Shown here in pieces: positions 53,803 to 64,000 of a stretch of DNA of 64,000 bases. The notes below the pieces were generated by a model. It saw only the letters and a program-made list of their open reading frames with translations, was not told where the DNA came from and made no database searches. Position 1 is the first letter of the stretch, and the number at the start of each line of letters is the position of its first letter. The DNA comes from Rhynchopus euleeides. Taxonomy: Eukaryota; Euglenozoa; Diplonemea; Diplonemida; Diplonemidae. The stretch lies in assembly GCA_963210315.1 (NCBI GenBank), contig OY723246.1:1116001-1180000 (forward strand), in the 5' to 3' direction. The position numbers were made by a program, and so were the translations under genes.

Positions 53803-54477
53803 ATGGATGCCGAGCAGCTGGAGGAGCTGGAAGGCCTGCAGGCCATCCTTGGTGATGACTTGGAGATTGAAAGCAACGATATCCCGCGGAAGCTGAAGGT
53901 GCGTGATGGGGGTTCTGTGCTGTACTTGACCATGCCTAAGGGCTACCCTATGGAGGAGGCACTGCAGGCCGCAGTGGGCGACAGCGGCAAGCGCGCCAAG
54001 GAGATGAACGACCAGCTCCGAGAATACGCGGAGATGAACCTCGGCGGTGCCTGCTGCCTTGCCGTGGTGGAACACTTCCAGAGCCTGCTGGAGGCAGACA
54101 AGGCTGCGCACAAGGCAGAGGAGGTCGAAGAGGAGCCCGAGGAAGGGCAAGATGCTGCTTGCAACCACGGTGGTTGGATCGTGAGTGTCGGCGACAACTG
54201 GGTCAAGATTGCAGTGGATGTGAAGCCTGGCCGCCCGAAAACCGAGGTGACCAACCCCACCGACATCCGGAGGTCCAAAGCGGAGTCCCTCGACATGGAC
54301 ATCGCAGCGCCGGCCCGCCTGGGTGCGGCAAACACAGAGCTCTTCAAGTTCCTCTCCCGCAAGCTGAAGATCTCACGCGATGATATCACGTTTAGCTCCA
54401 GCAGAAAGACCCGCAACAAATGCCTCCAGCTCGCAAACATCGATGTTGACAGCATCGTTGAGCGGATTCAGGGATGA
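53803..54477 (+). CDS. RWD domain plus DUF167/YggU-type protein
   Basis: A 224-aa intact frame. The ATG at 53803 is chosen because homology-like sequence begins there (MDAEQLEELEGLQAILGDD, a typical RWD start); the frame is open further upstream but only with Pro/His-rich sequence. Residues about 1-100 form the RWD fold, including the diagnostic YP-type turn (MPKGYPMEE). Residues about 120-222 match DUF167 (UPF0235): an initial VKIAVDVKPGRPK strand, then APARLGAANTELFKFLSRKL and a final SRKTRNKCLQL block. RWD domains usually bind protein partners in ubiquitin, kinase or translation-control complexes; the role of DUF167 is unknown. The composition is host-like and no transposon sequence interrupts it. 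Confidence 0.8.
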   Translation: MDAEQLEELEGLQAILGDDLEIESNDIPRKLKVRDGGSVLYLTMPKGYPMEEALQAAVGDSGKRAKEMNDQLREYAEMNLGGACCLAVVEHFQSLLEADKAAHKAEEVEEEPEEGQDAACNHGGWIVSVGDNWVKIAVDVKPGRPKTEVTNPTDIRRSKAESLDMDIAAPARLGAANTELFKFLSRKLKISRDDITFSSSRKTRNKCLQLANIDVDSIVERIQG

Positions 54478-55716
54478 GCCCGACAGGCGTGCCGCGTTGC
54501 ATGGGTGGGGTGGGGTGGGGTAGGTGGGCAGAGAGCATTAGGGGCGTACCATGTCCTCGCAGGAGGGGCTTCTTTTAAGCGAGTGTTCAACACAGCTTGC
54601 AAAAGAGAAACTCGAAACATTCCTTCAGAAATGTGGGCATTCTTTAATCTCAACCCGGTTTCCAGGTTCCCCCCCCGTGTATGCCCAACGGGAGTTTCTC
54701 AAAATACGGTGGCCGACCCCTCAAGGAACTAGCGGGCCACTGTTGGCTACTGAAGAATAGGATCAAGCCGAACCGGACAGCTACTTTTGACTCGCCCACT
54801 AGCTCCTCGGGACGTAGCCCGGATCCACCCATCCTCTGGAGTTTGGTCAATCGAGGGTGGTGGGTTTGCATGGGTTGATGCCGTGATTTTTGCGCGATTT
54901 TGTTGGCCGGCAGTGCACAGTTAGGTGTGGGTCTGGGGGTGGTCGGGTGGGCTGCCTTGCTTCAGGGCAGTTCAGCCTGCGCAGAAGAAGTCTCAGCAAC
55001 AGCTCTCAGCAGCCGCAGCCGTGCAATAAGAAAAGGGCCCTGAACAGCCCATCAACACTGGCAGCCGTTCCTCAGGGGATCGCTGTTTCTGCGGCACCAG
55101 AGAGCAGGAACGTCGTGGCACCCCCTCCCCTCCCCTCCCCTCCGCGAGGCTGTTGGCGTTGCAGTTGGTTTCTGCCACCACAGCCTGCCCAGTTTTTTAC
55201 CACAACTGGTGTGATCCAGGAACCCCCAGATCTGGCACAGAACTGGCACAGAATCCCGACTGGACCACACCAACAACAGGGAACCTGTCCGGATTTGGCG
55301 CACAAACAACAGCCGCAGCAGCATGGGTGCACAACTCGCAACCACTGCAGATGGCAGGGGCACGGGTGCGGCTGGAGCAGGCTTACCTGCCCCCTGGCCT
55401 GCAGCCTGATGCTGCAGCACTCGACAGGCTGACCCCACGGCATGTGGGCCAGACCCGTGTGCCCCACCACGACACGACGTAGCCCCACTAGGTGCTGCAA
55501 TACTGTCTGATTCAGACATGCGGTGTTAGGGCACGCACTGCGGGAGTGCTGCTGGTTCGGAGCTGACAGGGCCAACTTCGGATTGTATGGACTGCACAAC
55601 ACACCGACCCTCCACAGCAGGCAGTTGTGAGGCATACACACCTCGAGCGGACAGGGCGGCAGAGCGCCAAGACACTGCGACCACTGTGGTGTGCACAGCC
55701 AGGGTGCAGCAGCAGC
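54478..55716. other. Intergenic region with a dispersed repeat
   Basis: No gene. A copy of the GGATTTGGCGCACAAACAAC motif lies at 55291. CAG-rich words precede the B-box/WD40 start. Confidence 0.45.
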
Positions 55717-57264
55717 ATGGGCGTTGAGGGCGAAGTGGCGCCGCAGGCGACTGCACCACCTCAGAAGCCGTGCATGGTGTGCGGCAAGCATGCCACAAGG
55801 ACGTGCGGGAACTGCAGGGCTGATGGGAACGGGGAGATCACAGGGCTGCTGTGCGACAGGGAGGAGTGCTTCTCCAAGGCACATGCCTTCAAGCTGATTG
55901 CGGACGTGCACCAGCGCAGCGTGCGTGTGCTGTCGGAGGAGGACGACCTGATGCTGTGTGCGGTGCACCAGCAGCCTGCGTACCTGGTGTGCAGGCACGA
56001 GGGGTGCGGGTCTGCCATGATATGTGTGCGGTGCACGACGTCGCAGGCGCACAAGGGTCACGACTACGACGACATCGCAGATGTGTTTGACGGGACGAAG
56101 CGGGACCTGCACGACCAGCTCACAGCGGTGCAGGCACAGCTGGGCGAGGCGCAGCAGCGTGAGGGGCGTGCGTCTGCGGCACTGGACGAGGTTGCTGCGG
56201 GCCTCGTGCGTGAGTCGGCGGCCTCGCAGACGCACTACCGCACTGCACAGGTCACGTCGCAGGAGGGTGTCGGGCGGAGCACCGTTGCGGCAGAGGAGCG
56301 CTTCTGGCGGTCGGTGCTGCAGGCACACGCGACGTACGACCGTGAGTCGTACACGCCTGCGGTGCTGGGTCTGGTGGAGGCAGAGCGTCTGGGGAGGGCC
56401 GAGGTCGCAGCATCGTGCGAGATGCAGTTCGAGACATACCAGCGCCTGTTCCGCGGCGAGCTGGAGCACACCGCGCTGCAAGGCTGCGTCGTGCGGCTGT
56501 CTGCACTGGTGCCGCAGATGGAGGTGGCACTCGCCCTGCCTGCAGCGATGCCACGCACGCTGCTGAAGCGCAGTGCTGAGGTGGCTGGCCTCTGCACTGC
56601 AGAGTCGCTGCCTGCTGAGTGCTCTGTGCGTGCTGTGGACGAGACGGTGTGGGCCCGGCATGTGGTGCCACAGGCTCCTGATCTGTATCCTGTGGGTGAC
56701 TCCGAGGTGGTCTCTGTCGCAGTATCGCCGTGCGGGAGGATGTGCTGTGCAGGCACGACCACCGGTGACGTCTTCGTGTACAACACCATCACAGGTGAGC
56801 AGATGATGCACAACAAGGCTGGGACCTCCCAGATACCGTCTGTTGCCTTTTCGCGGGATGGGAAACATCTTGCTGTTTCAGTCTACACTGGCACCACTGT
56901 GTTCTGCACAACGACGTGGACTACTCTCAAGCAATTACAACTTCGACACAGTGAGATCGTCAGGTGGACACACTGTGGCAGGTTGGTGAATCTTTCACAG
57001 TATCTGCATTTGTGGGATATCGTGACTGGTTTGGAGAAGACTGTGGATAATCCTGTGTGGCCATCCGGCGGACTGGCAGTGTCACGTCTGAGTATCTTCG
57101 CCGCCCACAATAATAATCCTATGTATATCTCTGCGTTTGATGTCAATTCACTTAGGAGCACCCGCAGTTTTGCGGGTCACACCTCCTATGTGTCCTCCCT
57201 CGCACTCACCGACGATGAACAACAACTGGTGTCAGGTTCGCATGACAGAACTGTGAAGGTCTGA
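55717..57264 (+). CDS. B-box zinc-finger / coiled-coil / WD40 protein, interrupted by TGA
   Basis: From the ATG at 55717 (515 codons to the stop). Residues about 18-60 hold a first Cys-rich finger (CMVCGKHATRTC...CDREEC). Residues about 80-120 form a B-box-type finger (CAVHQQPAYLVC...MICVRCTTSQAHKGHDY). A coiled coil spans about 125-175. WD40-like repeats begin near 329 (VVSVAVSPCGRMCCAGTTTGDVFVYN), and the last one before the stop reads LVSGSHDRTVKV. The stop TGA (57262-57264) falls exactly where Trp (TGG) closes a WD repeat. The same frame stays open for 88 more codons to 57531 with another repeat (IALSPCGTRVF). This suggests a G-to-A nonsense change, a recent pseudogene or a sequencing error. 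TGA ends other genes here, so a recoded TGA is unlikely. Function is probably a protein scaffold or ubiquitin-related adaptor. Confidence 0.75.
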   Translation: MGVEGEVAPQATAPPQKPCMVCGKHATRTCGNCRADGNGEITGLLCDREECFSKAHAFKLIADVHQRSVRVLSEEDDLMLCAVHQQPAYLVCRHEGCGSAMICVRCTTSQAHKGHDYDDIADVFDGTKRDLHDQLTAVQAQLGEAQQREGRASAALDEVAAGLVRESAASQTHYRTAQVTSQEGVGRSTVAAEERFWRSVLQAHATYDRESYTPAVLGLVEAERLGRAEVAASCEMQFETYQRLFRGELEHTALQGCVVRLSALVPQMEVALALPAAMPRTLLKRSAEVAGLCTAESLPAECSVRAVDETVWARHVVPQAPDLYPVGDSEVVSVAVSPCGRMCCAGTTTGDVFVYNTITGEQMMHNKAGTSQIPSVAFSRDGKHLAVSVYTGTTVFCTTTWTTLKQLQLRHSEIVRWTHCGRLVNLSQYLHLWDIVTGLEKTVDNPVWPSGGLAVSRLSIFAAHNNNPMYISAFDVNSLRSTRSFAGHTSYVSSLALTDDEQQLVSGSHDRTVKV

Positions 57265-57531
57265 TGTACCACATCACACACCCTGCTGCGCACCATTACA
57301 CCACCTCTGGGCAAGCCTATCTTCAGCATCGCAGTGTCACAGGACGTGTTGGCTGTGGTACCTCACAGCTACGGCGGCCGTGTCAACCTTCTCAAGTTCA
57401 GCACAGGGGCGAGTGCGCGGACTCCCGTCGAACATCCCATATTTGCGCACATTGCCCTGAGCCCCTGTGGCACGCGTGTGTTCACACGGGGTAAGCATGG
57501 TGTGCAGGTGTCCGCCACCAACACTGCGTGA

Positions 57532-58537
57532 GCCCTCTGCTGGCTGTGGAACCCACCACAGAGCTTGTGCCGAACAAGGGCCCAACACCTTCACATGGGC
57601 ACGAAGCTTGGCGGCAGGGTGTGCAGATGCGGCATGTGTTGCGACATGCACGTCCTCGTCTTCAGAAGTCCTGCTGCCAGCACCATCACCGTCACTGCTG
57701 ATGTGCTGCTGCCTCGTGTTGTCTCCCATCATGTCTATCCTCCCGCCTGTCCTCCACAGGGGAAGCAGTGCACTCGCAAGTCACAAGGTAGCAAGGGCGG
57801 CTGAGGGAACCACCACAGCAGAGCTGTGCTGTTTGTGCTTCCCACTCCAGCCACCCCACCCACGGATCACACCGAGCATCGAACAGACATGGATGTGCCG
57901 ATTCTCACCCCACCCCAGGGGTCTCGGCTCGACACCCCCCTCCAGAGCCCAGGGTGTCGAGATTTTATTTACTCCCAAAACCGCCTTTATTTGCATTTTT
58001 GAGCTCCGTGCGGATCGTAGTGGGGTCATTTTTTTTCCACAGTGCTTATTGCAGCCCATCAAATGTGTATGTGTTTCAGGGCCAGAGAGCCGAGAGCCCA
58101 CGGCGGTTACTTCCACAAAGTTCCCATGTTGCGGTCGGTTGAGTAGGCCGCCACACCTGTGGGGGTAACCTCTCTCTGAGCTTGGAAAAACGATGATGTG
58201 AGCGTTGTAGTCAGATCATCGTGCAGTGTTTTCAAGCAGCTTCTCCATCGGCTTGTGGATTCATCATCAAGAATTGACCCGACAGCGCGAAATAGTACGA
58301 TTGATGTGAAGCGGACCTCCAGCAAACGCACCACCACCATGATCAGCGGTTTGCCAATTTCTTGGTGGTGCTTCTTCCCCGCTTTGGTGACAAGGTGTCG
58401 TTGCTGATGATGTTGAACAGTGCTGTCCATCCCTTGTAGTGCAGTGTCACTCACAGTCACTCAGGTAGTGGTTGGTTTTCTCATGTTCTGAGCTGCTCAA
58501 GCCCCGTAGTGGCAGAAAATCGATGATCATGGTCATT
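57532..58537. other. Intergenic region with a dispersed repeat
   Basis: No gene. GTGCGGATCGTAGTGGGGTC at about 58008 is a plus-strand copy of a small repeat found inverted at 58878 and 59059 and in element B. Confidence 0.45.
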
Positions 58538-59232
58538 TGACCTAAAACAAGCTGCCTTTTTGGCGTCGCCCAGCACTCGCACCACCCTCGACCACGCTCG
58601 CCCACCTTCGCCCACCCTCGCTCAGCCTCGCCCAAGTTGGCTTGTTTTCTGGTGAGGTTTGTAGTGGACTTGGGCATTCCGCCCTCTTGTGTCCCACCAC
58701 TTCCTCCTGGACCAGCCACAGCCAATCCAATCAATCGAAGTATACCCATCGAGCCCACCAAACCGCGGCAGCACTGGGTCTGGAGGCAGCGGTCGCAAGG
58801 TTTTGACGCAACGCAACCCTGCAGGATTTGGGCCCATATGGTGACCCCCAGTCAGTGGTGGAGACAGACACCCCATGGCCAAAATGACCCCACCACGATT
58901 CGCACAGATCCCAAGCGTTCAAAAGAACGGGGTTTTGGAAAATCCGTGAGGGGGGTCCCGCTGGGAGGGTGGGGTGGGACGGCGAGCTGCCTCCTAGTCA
59001 CCTGCAAAAGTGCCTGAACCAGACCTGTACTTCATGGGTGAAGTTTGGCACCACCAAAATGACCCCACCACGATCCGCACGGATTCCGAAAAGTGCAATG
59101 GAAGGGGAAAATGACGAGCGAGCGGCGAACCTACTGCGGGGCCCCAGGTTGGCCCACCACCCGCCCGCCCACCGTCGCCGGCATTCGCCCACGCTCGCCC
59201 ACCCTCGCCCAGAGGCGGCTTGTTTTAGGTCA
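58538..59232. mobile_element. Inverted-repeat element K
   Basis: The ends are TGACCTAAAACAAGCTGCC and GGCGGCTTGTTTTAGGTCA (one mismatch) around 695 bp. Inside each end is a cluster of CGCCCACCCTCGCCC words. Two inverted copies of the GACCCCACCACGAT repeat occur inside. No target duplication is evident and no transposase. Confidence 0.55.
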
Positions 59233-59272
59233 GTTTAGGGTTTCTGTCGTTTTTAACACGACCCGCTTACGG
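59233..59272. repeat. Right-end fragment of foldback element D
   Basis: GTTTAGGGTTTCTGTCG through CCGCTTACGG and TA matches the right end of D at 50730-50770 without visible mismatch. It abuts the right end of element K, so K inserted into or replaced the rest. Confidence 0.65.
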
Positions 59273-60003
59273 TAGTAGGCAGCGCTTGGGCAACAAATTC
59301 AACCTCCTCATCAGGCTGCGGAGTTGCTTTTGTTTTGCCCAGATTTGGCGCAAACAACAGTCTTATCTTTTTTATAGGAGAAAAGCCACCGGACGTTTGC
59401 CAAAAAAGAAAGTGAGAGCGAAGTGCCCCACCCCACCCCCCATCTCTTCGGCTTTTGGCTATTGGTACCCATACTTCCACCACCTCCCCTTCGTCTTGTT
59501 CCCAAATGCAATGATGACCTGCGTGGCCACACTACTCCAACAACCATTCAAATGCAATGGCTTTGCCAACAGCAAGGATGCAGAACCTGACCCCCCACCC
59601 CCCCTCCCCTCATTCTTGTGCTCCCTTCAAATTCGATTTCACTATTCCCCTCCCCATCGTATACACCAGGTGCACAAAAAGCCCTCCCCCCTCCCCACGT
59701 GTGGCCTACAAACAAACAAACAACCGTACGCAAATACGCTACTTTCTACAAGCAAAAGACCCCCCCCCCCTCTGAGGAAACCCCCCCCCCCTCACACCAA
59801 CAATCACCCCTCAGGAGGGTGTGCCGCCCCCCTACCCCGCGGCACAGGTGAGAGCGGGTGGAGGGCGTGGGGTGGGGTGAGGGGGGTCAGATTCCGCAAG
59901 AGGGCGGGGGGAAGAATACCCGCCCGCCCCCCACTCCTACCCCCTGATACACACACACACCGCCACCGCTACCGCTACCCCCCCCCCTCCCACACGGCAA
60001 CAC
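59273..60003. other. Gene-free spacer before MITE G copy 2
   Basis: Holds a copy of the ATTTGGCGCAAACAACAG / CTTATCTTTT repeat near 59341, C-rich and CA-rich tracts, and the 9-bp target CGGCAACAC at 59995-60003. No gene. Confidence 0.45.
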
Positions 60004-60872
60004 CAGGCATGTCGCTAAGCGTCGACCGTCGACCCAGTGATTTTGGGTTTCCCCCCCCATAAAAAAGCGTCGACCCAGCGTCGACCCAGTGGACTGGGTT
60101 GACGCTTGGTCGAGGCTTGGAGCGTCGACCTAGTGGAACTGGGTTGCCATTCAAGCCTGGACCAAGCGTCAACCCATTTATTACACTGGGTCGACGCTAA
60201 CCTAGCGTTGGCCCGGTTACACTGGGTCGACGCTCACCAAGCGTCGACCAAGCGTCAACCCACTTTCACTGGGTCGACGTCGAAGAGAGTATGGTTTTGC
60301 AGGAACAGATGCTCACCACCGTGGCCTCCGGCGGCTGGGGGGCTCCGCCCCCCAGACCCCCCTGTGGCGTATGTCTCGTACTCAAGTCATTCGATTCCCA
60401 TCAGGTCAGGGAATCCACCCACTCCAGTAGCCTCAGGAGGACGCAGCCAACTCACACAGAATCTGTACGCCCACAATGAACAGATGCTCACTACCGTGGC
60501 CATCCGGCGGATGGGGGGCTCTGCCCCCCAGACCCCCCATCTCGCGTGCCCGTCTAGTAACCAAGTCCTTGCGCTTTGACGGCCGTGACATATCAGGGGG
60601 CAGCGTCGAAATCATGGTCCCGAAAGCCATTTTTTGGTTTCCTCCGGCACCCGACGGCGCGAGCGGGAGAGGAACCACGGAAGGAACCCAGCGCCTCACA
60701 CCGTGCCCACCTAGTGGTCCACCGATGGGAAAATTCAAAATTTGGCAACACGAGCGCGCGCGAAGCGCGCGCGAGAAAAATTGACCCCTAGTGTTTTCCC
60801 CCCTGATCCCCCCCCAAAACAGGAGCGTCAACCCACCAAATCTCCAAAATTGAAAAGTTAGCGACAGGCCTG
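60004..60872 (+). mobile_element. Mutator-like MITE G, copy 2
   Basis: Same termini as copy 1 (CAGGCATGTCGCTAA ... TTAGCGACAGGCCTG) and a perfect 9-bp duplication CGGCAACAC (59995-60003, 60873-60881). At 869 bp it is longer than copy 1 because of extra AGCGTCGACC-type units on the left. The GCGCGCGC-GAA-GCGCGCGC hairpin lies at about 60753-60771. Its right end is 18 bp from the ATG of the Sen54-like gene, so the MITE now supplies that gene's proximal upstream sequence. Confidence 0.85.
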
Positions 60873-60890
60873 CGGCAACACCCCCACCCG

Positions 60891-61622
60891 ATGAGCGGCA
60901 GCACCCGCCCCACCGGGGTTCTCCTCCCCGGCGAGGGTGTGCACATCCCGACCTTCCGCGGTGGTGCCATGCAGAAATCCCGCCGTGACGGGCGCGGCGT
61001 TGTCAGCCTCATGGAAGGCCTCTACCTAGCGGAGCGGGGCGCTATCGCAGGCGTCACCACCGCCGCACCCCCGCCACACCCCGCGCCACGCGAGGGAGAT
61101 GTGGCAGGGGGTATCGCAGAGGACATCCTGCCAATGCCTGAGCTGGAGCGGCACGTCTTCGCCTCCGCCCCACCCCCGCTCTTCGCCGTGTTCTCCGCGC
61201 TGCGGGAGGGGGGCGCGCGCGTCCTGGAGGAGGACGCGGCAGGCATGTCCCTGCTGGCCGCCCTCCCCCCCGCACACACCCCCGCGCGGTATTGGGTGGT
61301 GCGCGAGTCAGACCCCTTCCCCCTGCGGCTGCTGGGGGGGGGCGGGGGGCTCCGCCCCTCCCAAGGGGTCTCTGCCGTGCCTGTCCTGCCGGAGGGTTGC
61401 GGTGGTGGAGGTGGAGGAGGTGGCAGTGCCCCACCGGGTGTGCCGCCGCGCCGCAAGAAGACCTCTGTGCGGCATGTGCGGGGGGGTGGCGGGGAGGAGC
61501 ACGTGCTGGCCGTGGTGTCGCCCTCCCTGTCTGTTGCGTACTACAGCATCGCCGTGCCTGCCCTGCCGGGCAGTGGATGTGCGGTGGGGCCTGCGCACCC
61601 CGAAGGGGCGCCCTCTAGCTGA
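60891..61622 (+). CDS. Sen54-like tRNA-splicing endonuclease subunit (tentative)
   Basis: A 243-aa frame. Residues about 18-52 (GVHIPTFRGG...SLMEGLYLAERGAI) resemble the Sen54 N-terminal domain, in which a GRG-type turn precedes a conserved EALYLxExG helix. Near residue 90, a segment LFAVFSALREGGARVLEED matches the following YQVYxxLKRxGYxVxR element, and then YWVVRES resembles the short strand after it. Sen54 is the structural partner of Sen2 in the heterotetramer that removes introns from pre-tRNAs. The rest is Gly/Pro-rich and low-complexity; no catalytic triad is expected in this subunit. The match is by pattern only, so another GC-rich protein remains possible. MITE G2 ends 18 bp upstream of the ATG. 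Confidence 0.45.
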   Translation: MSGSTRPTGVLLPGEGVHIPTFRGGAMQKSRRDGRGVVSLMEGLYLAERGAIAGVTTAAPPPHPAPREGDVAGGIAEDILPMPELERHVFASAPPPLFAVFSALREGGARVLEEDAAGMSLLAALPPAHTPARYWVVRESDPFPLRLLGGGGGLRPSQGVSAVPVLPEGCGGGGGGGGSAPPGVPPRRKKTSVRHVRGGGGEEHVLAVVSPSLSVAYYSIAVPALPGSGCAVGPAHPEGAPSS

Positions 61623-62553
61623 GTCCGCCTCGCGCCCGGTGGGTGCGGTGCGGTAGTGTTTGCATCTGAGGGAATGGGTGAGGGGAGGGAGGGAGCGGGG
61701 GGAGGAGGGCATTGCTGTGGTTGTGATCTCAACGGAGGAGGGGGGTCGAGTTGTTCGGCCGTGTTTGGTGCTCCTGGCTGGGTCTTTCTCAAATGGCGGT
61801 GTGCTCCTCTGGGAGAGGGGGGGGGGGGGGGCATCCTTGCCTCCCATCTGTGCAGGGAAACGAGTGCACTTTCCCGTTCCCGGTCTGCTTTCTTCTGCTC
61901 TTCTGTTGGGAGATGGTCTTCCTGCCATGCCCCGCGTTTCGGCCGAGGAGAGTGGCTTCAAGATTCAAGCGCATTTTCTCAAACAACCCTAACCAATAAA
62001 CTGCCTGCAGGAGGTGCACTGCCAGTGGGCTGGCCGCCTGAAGCTGATAAGATCCGGGCACATCCTGGTCGCCTTTGCGGGGTTCTGCGGCGCTGGTGCG
62101 GTGTGGTCTTTATGTGGCAGTTACCCGCTTGTTCCTCTCACTGGCAGCCCCGTCCCCACAGCTGGTTCTATCCCCGTCACTTGCCTCTGCCCCTGCCTCG
62201 GCTGCACGTTGAGAGATGCATTATGAGCCACACCTGTCATTTGCCTCACTGCCGTCACTCCCACCTCCCGACCCCCAGAGCGCATCGCTGACTCTCGGGG
62301 CCCCCAGCTCCCTCCGGGGCCAAGTTAAACCAGCGCAGCATCAATCACTTCATAACAGACAGTTCATCTGCCAGAACGGTAGTTCGGCAACGCTGCAACG
62401 TAGAAGATGTTGAACAGTGATGCTGTGCAGGTCATGGCATGCACCATGCAACACCTACATGGTCACCACCACCACCACCCCTCTCCAGACCAACACACAC
62501 ACACACACAGGGGGGTTGGCCCCCTGGCAAATGTGATTGCAAAAGGTTGTCTG
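61623..62553. other. 3' flank and spacer
   Basis: No gene. An AATAAA-type signal at about 61994 could serve the upstream gene. G runs occur near 61818. Confidence 0.4.
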
Positions 62554-62752
62554 CACGGTGGGATCTTGTAAATTTTACATGTAAAAATACCGATTTTTAC
62601 ATGTATTATACATGTATAATACTTGCATGTCAACTATTATACATGTATAATACATGTATATGCCTGAAATATACATGTAAAATACATGTATATCAAGTAA
62701 AAATACATGTATAATACTTGCATGTCAACTATTATACATGTATTTTTACTTG
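62554..62752. mobile_element. ATACATGTA-type palindrome F, copy 3 (right end missing)
   Basis: Starts CACGGTGGGATCTTGTAAA like F1 and F2 and runs through the same words, but stops at TTTTTACTTG, where a GGGGGCCTTCGCT-type terminus begins. The right inverted terminus is absent. Confidence 0.75.
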
Positions 62753-62870
62753 GTGGGGGCCTTCGCTCTGGAGTGAGAAAAGTGAGAAAAAGTGAGCCCA
62801 AAAATGGAAAAAATGGCAAAAAAAAGAGTGTGGGGAGTTGGGTCCAGTTTAGCAAAGTTGTCATATTTTT
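62753..62870. repeat. GGGGGCCTTCGCT terminus and dispersed GAGTGTGGGGAGTTGGG block
   Basis: GGGGGCCTTCGCTCTGG matches the MITE ends at 8568 and 6022, truncating element F3. From 62810 the sequence matches 7204-7254 for about 50 bp. Confidence 0.55.
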
Positions 62871-64000
62871 CGGGTGTTTTCTGAATGGGGACACCCGAAG
62901 AACCCCATGACATGGTCATGACATGTCGCCATCTGCAAAATTGATCTTCACCTGACCGTGAAGACCGGAGGTGGTGAACACAGTGTTACGCAATCACTTT
63001 AGTGGCGTCCCCACAGTCCAGCGGGATCCGGTGTGCCAGGTGGGGGGAGGCGTCGTGGCCTTGGGACACCAGGTCAGGTGCGTGTTCCCCGTTGAGGGGA
63101 ATTCCATAGAAGACGTGCGGGTTCCCTTGGTATTTTGAGCGTCTCATTGTTCCAGGTAGACCGATACCCCTCCGGCTAAATTGGCCAGGTTGGCGAGGCG
63201 TTCATGGCGTGTTAGCACTACACCCCTTAATCAGGTTTTTGGTTCCCATGGCGACACCCTCTTCGTCTAGGGTGAGCCTGTAGTGGAGGCAATCTACCTG
63301 CGCCGAAATGTCTAGTGCTGTCGAGACCCCACGGGAGGCAGCGAGGAAAACGCTATTACCTGGGATCCCCCGTGTTTAAGCCCCCCCTGGGGGGTCTGGC
63401 AAGGGGGGGCTTAACCACAGGGGGCCTCAAGTTGTCAATACCACCGCGATGAGCCCGATGACCTGAGGGCCATCCTCCAGCACCCCGTCGAGGGGCGCTA
63501 CACCTTCACCCCCTCGCGAGCGGCTCATGAAAGCGATACAGGAGACGGGCGCTGTATGACAAGGCCGTACGGCTGGGGACGAACCCAGTTCCGGAGGGGA
63601 TGGCTGGATGGATGGATGCATGCATGCATGCATGCATGCACACATCCATGCATGCATGGATGAATGCATGCATGCATGCAGGCATCCATACCCGGTTTGC
63701 CTGCAGAGGATGAAATTTCAAGGAAATGTGCCAAGGGCCGGTATGGACACCCCTAAAACCCTTCTGAAACCAAAAAGTCCACGAAAGGGGTTAAAACGGC
63801 TTAATTCGTTGATTTGTTGCATTTCCCTGCAATTTTCAGCCAAAAATCGAATTTGGCTGGGCGAGTAGTTGGTTACATTTTGTTTGTGCGCACTATGCAA
63901 TATATCTGTTCATGGAATTATGTATGTTGCACTGCACGCTGCCAACAGCCTATTGTTTACTGTCACAAGCAAGATTGTTTGTGTAAAAATCGCGAAAATT
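62871..64000. other. Gene-free right edge
   Basis: No domain-bearing frame. It includes a 12-bp-arm hairpin (TTAAGCCCCCCC and complement) at 63376-63414 and the ATGC microsatellite at 63601-63690. AT content rises after 63780. Confidence 0.45.
63601..63690. repeat. ATGC/TGGA microsatellite
   Basis: Runs of TGGA, then (ATGC)n, CATGCATGGATGAATGC and again (ATGC)n. The self-complementary ATGCAT words can form hairpins. Confidence 0.85.

Noticed and set aside
55072-56868. 598-codon minus-strand open frame
   Set aside because: It lies antisense to the B-box/WD40 gene, is rich in Arg/His/Leu/Cys and has no domain. It is a GC-rich coding shadow.
1-64000. LTR-type, capsid-bearing or other virus-like elements, rRNA genes, bacterial operons
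   Set aside because: I found no signatures for any of these in the window.

Overview
This window is nuclear DNA from a GC-rich eukaryote, probably a unicellular protist or alga. The evidence is intron-poor genes with eukaryote-only architectures (RWD-DUF167, B-box/WD40, a Sen54-like protein, a membrane-anchored glycosyltransferase-like protein), no bacterial operon layout, abundant homopolymeric C/G runs, and a density of eukaryotic DNA transposons and LINEs far above the gene density. I cannot name the species.

Host genes are few: a glycosyltransferase-like gene (2387-4039), an RWD-DUF167 gene (53803-54477), a B-box/coiled-coil/WD40 gene interrupted by a TGA (55717-57264, reading on to 57531), a tentative Sen54 tRNA-splicing endonuclease subunit (60891-61622), and a cysteine-rich exon-like ORF (49070-49438). 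Most of the rest is mobile or repetitive.

The centrepiece is a nest at 14162-27629. A hAT DNA transposon of about 4.8 kb has about 30-bp terminal inverted repeats (TIRs), a 6-bp target duplication TCTAAC, GC-palindromic subterminal blocks and an intact 860-aa transposase on the minus strand. It was split by a full-length 8.6-kb LINE (15979-24600) flanked by a perfect 15-bp duplication. The LINE has a coiled-coil ORF1 and a 2019-codon ORF2 that combines OTU-type protease, AP-endonuclease, reverse transcriptase, CCHC knuckle, archaea-like RNase H and two exact copies of a C/H-rich putative zinc module.

A second nest lies at 39507-50768. A small foldback element (D, TA duplication) carries two insertions whose ends share a G-run plus GTCAAAT: B (1.08 kb) and C (9.6 kb), each with its own TA duplication. 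C in turn contains a minisatellite, copy A2 of a 1148-bp long-inverted-repeat element (copy A1 is at 4569-5716 in the opposite orientation), an ATACATGTA-type palindrome (F2), a Mutator-like MITE with a 9-bp duplication (G1) and a small foldback element (E). Further copies of F and G occur at 9242, 62554 and 60004. A broken pogo-like transposase at 51912-52745 belongs to the superfamily that makes TA duplications.

The stretches 9902-14161 and 27630-39504 have no gene I can defend and look like decayed repeats; one decayed fragment matches the LINE ORF1. I saw no rRNA, tRNA, CRISPR, LTR-type or virus-like element.
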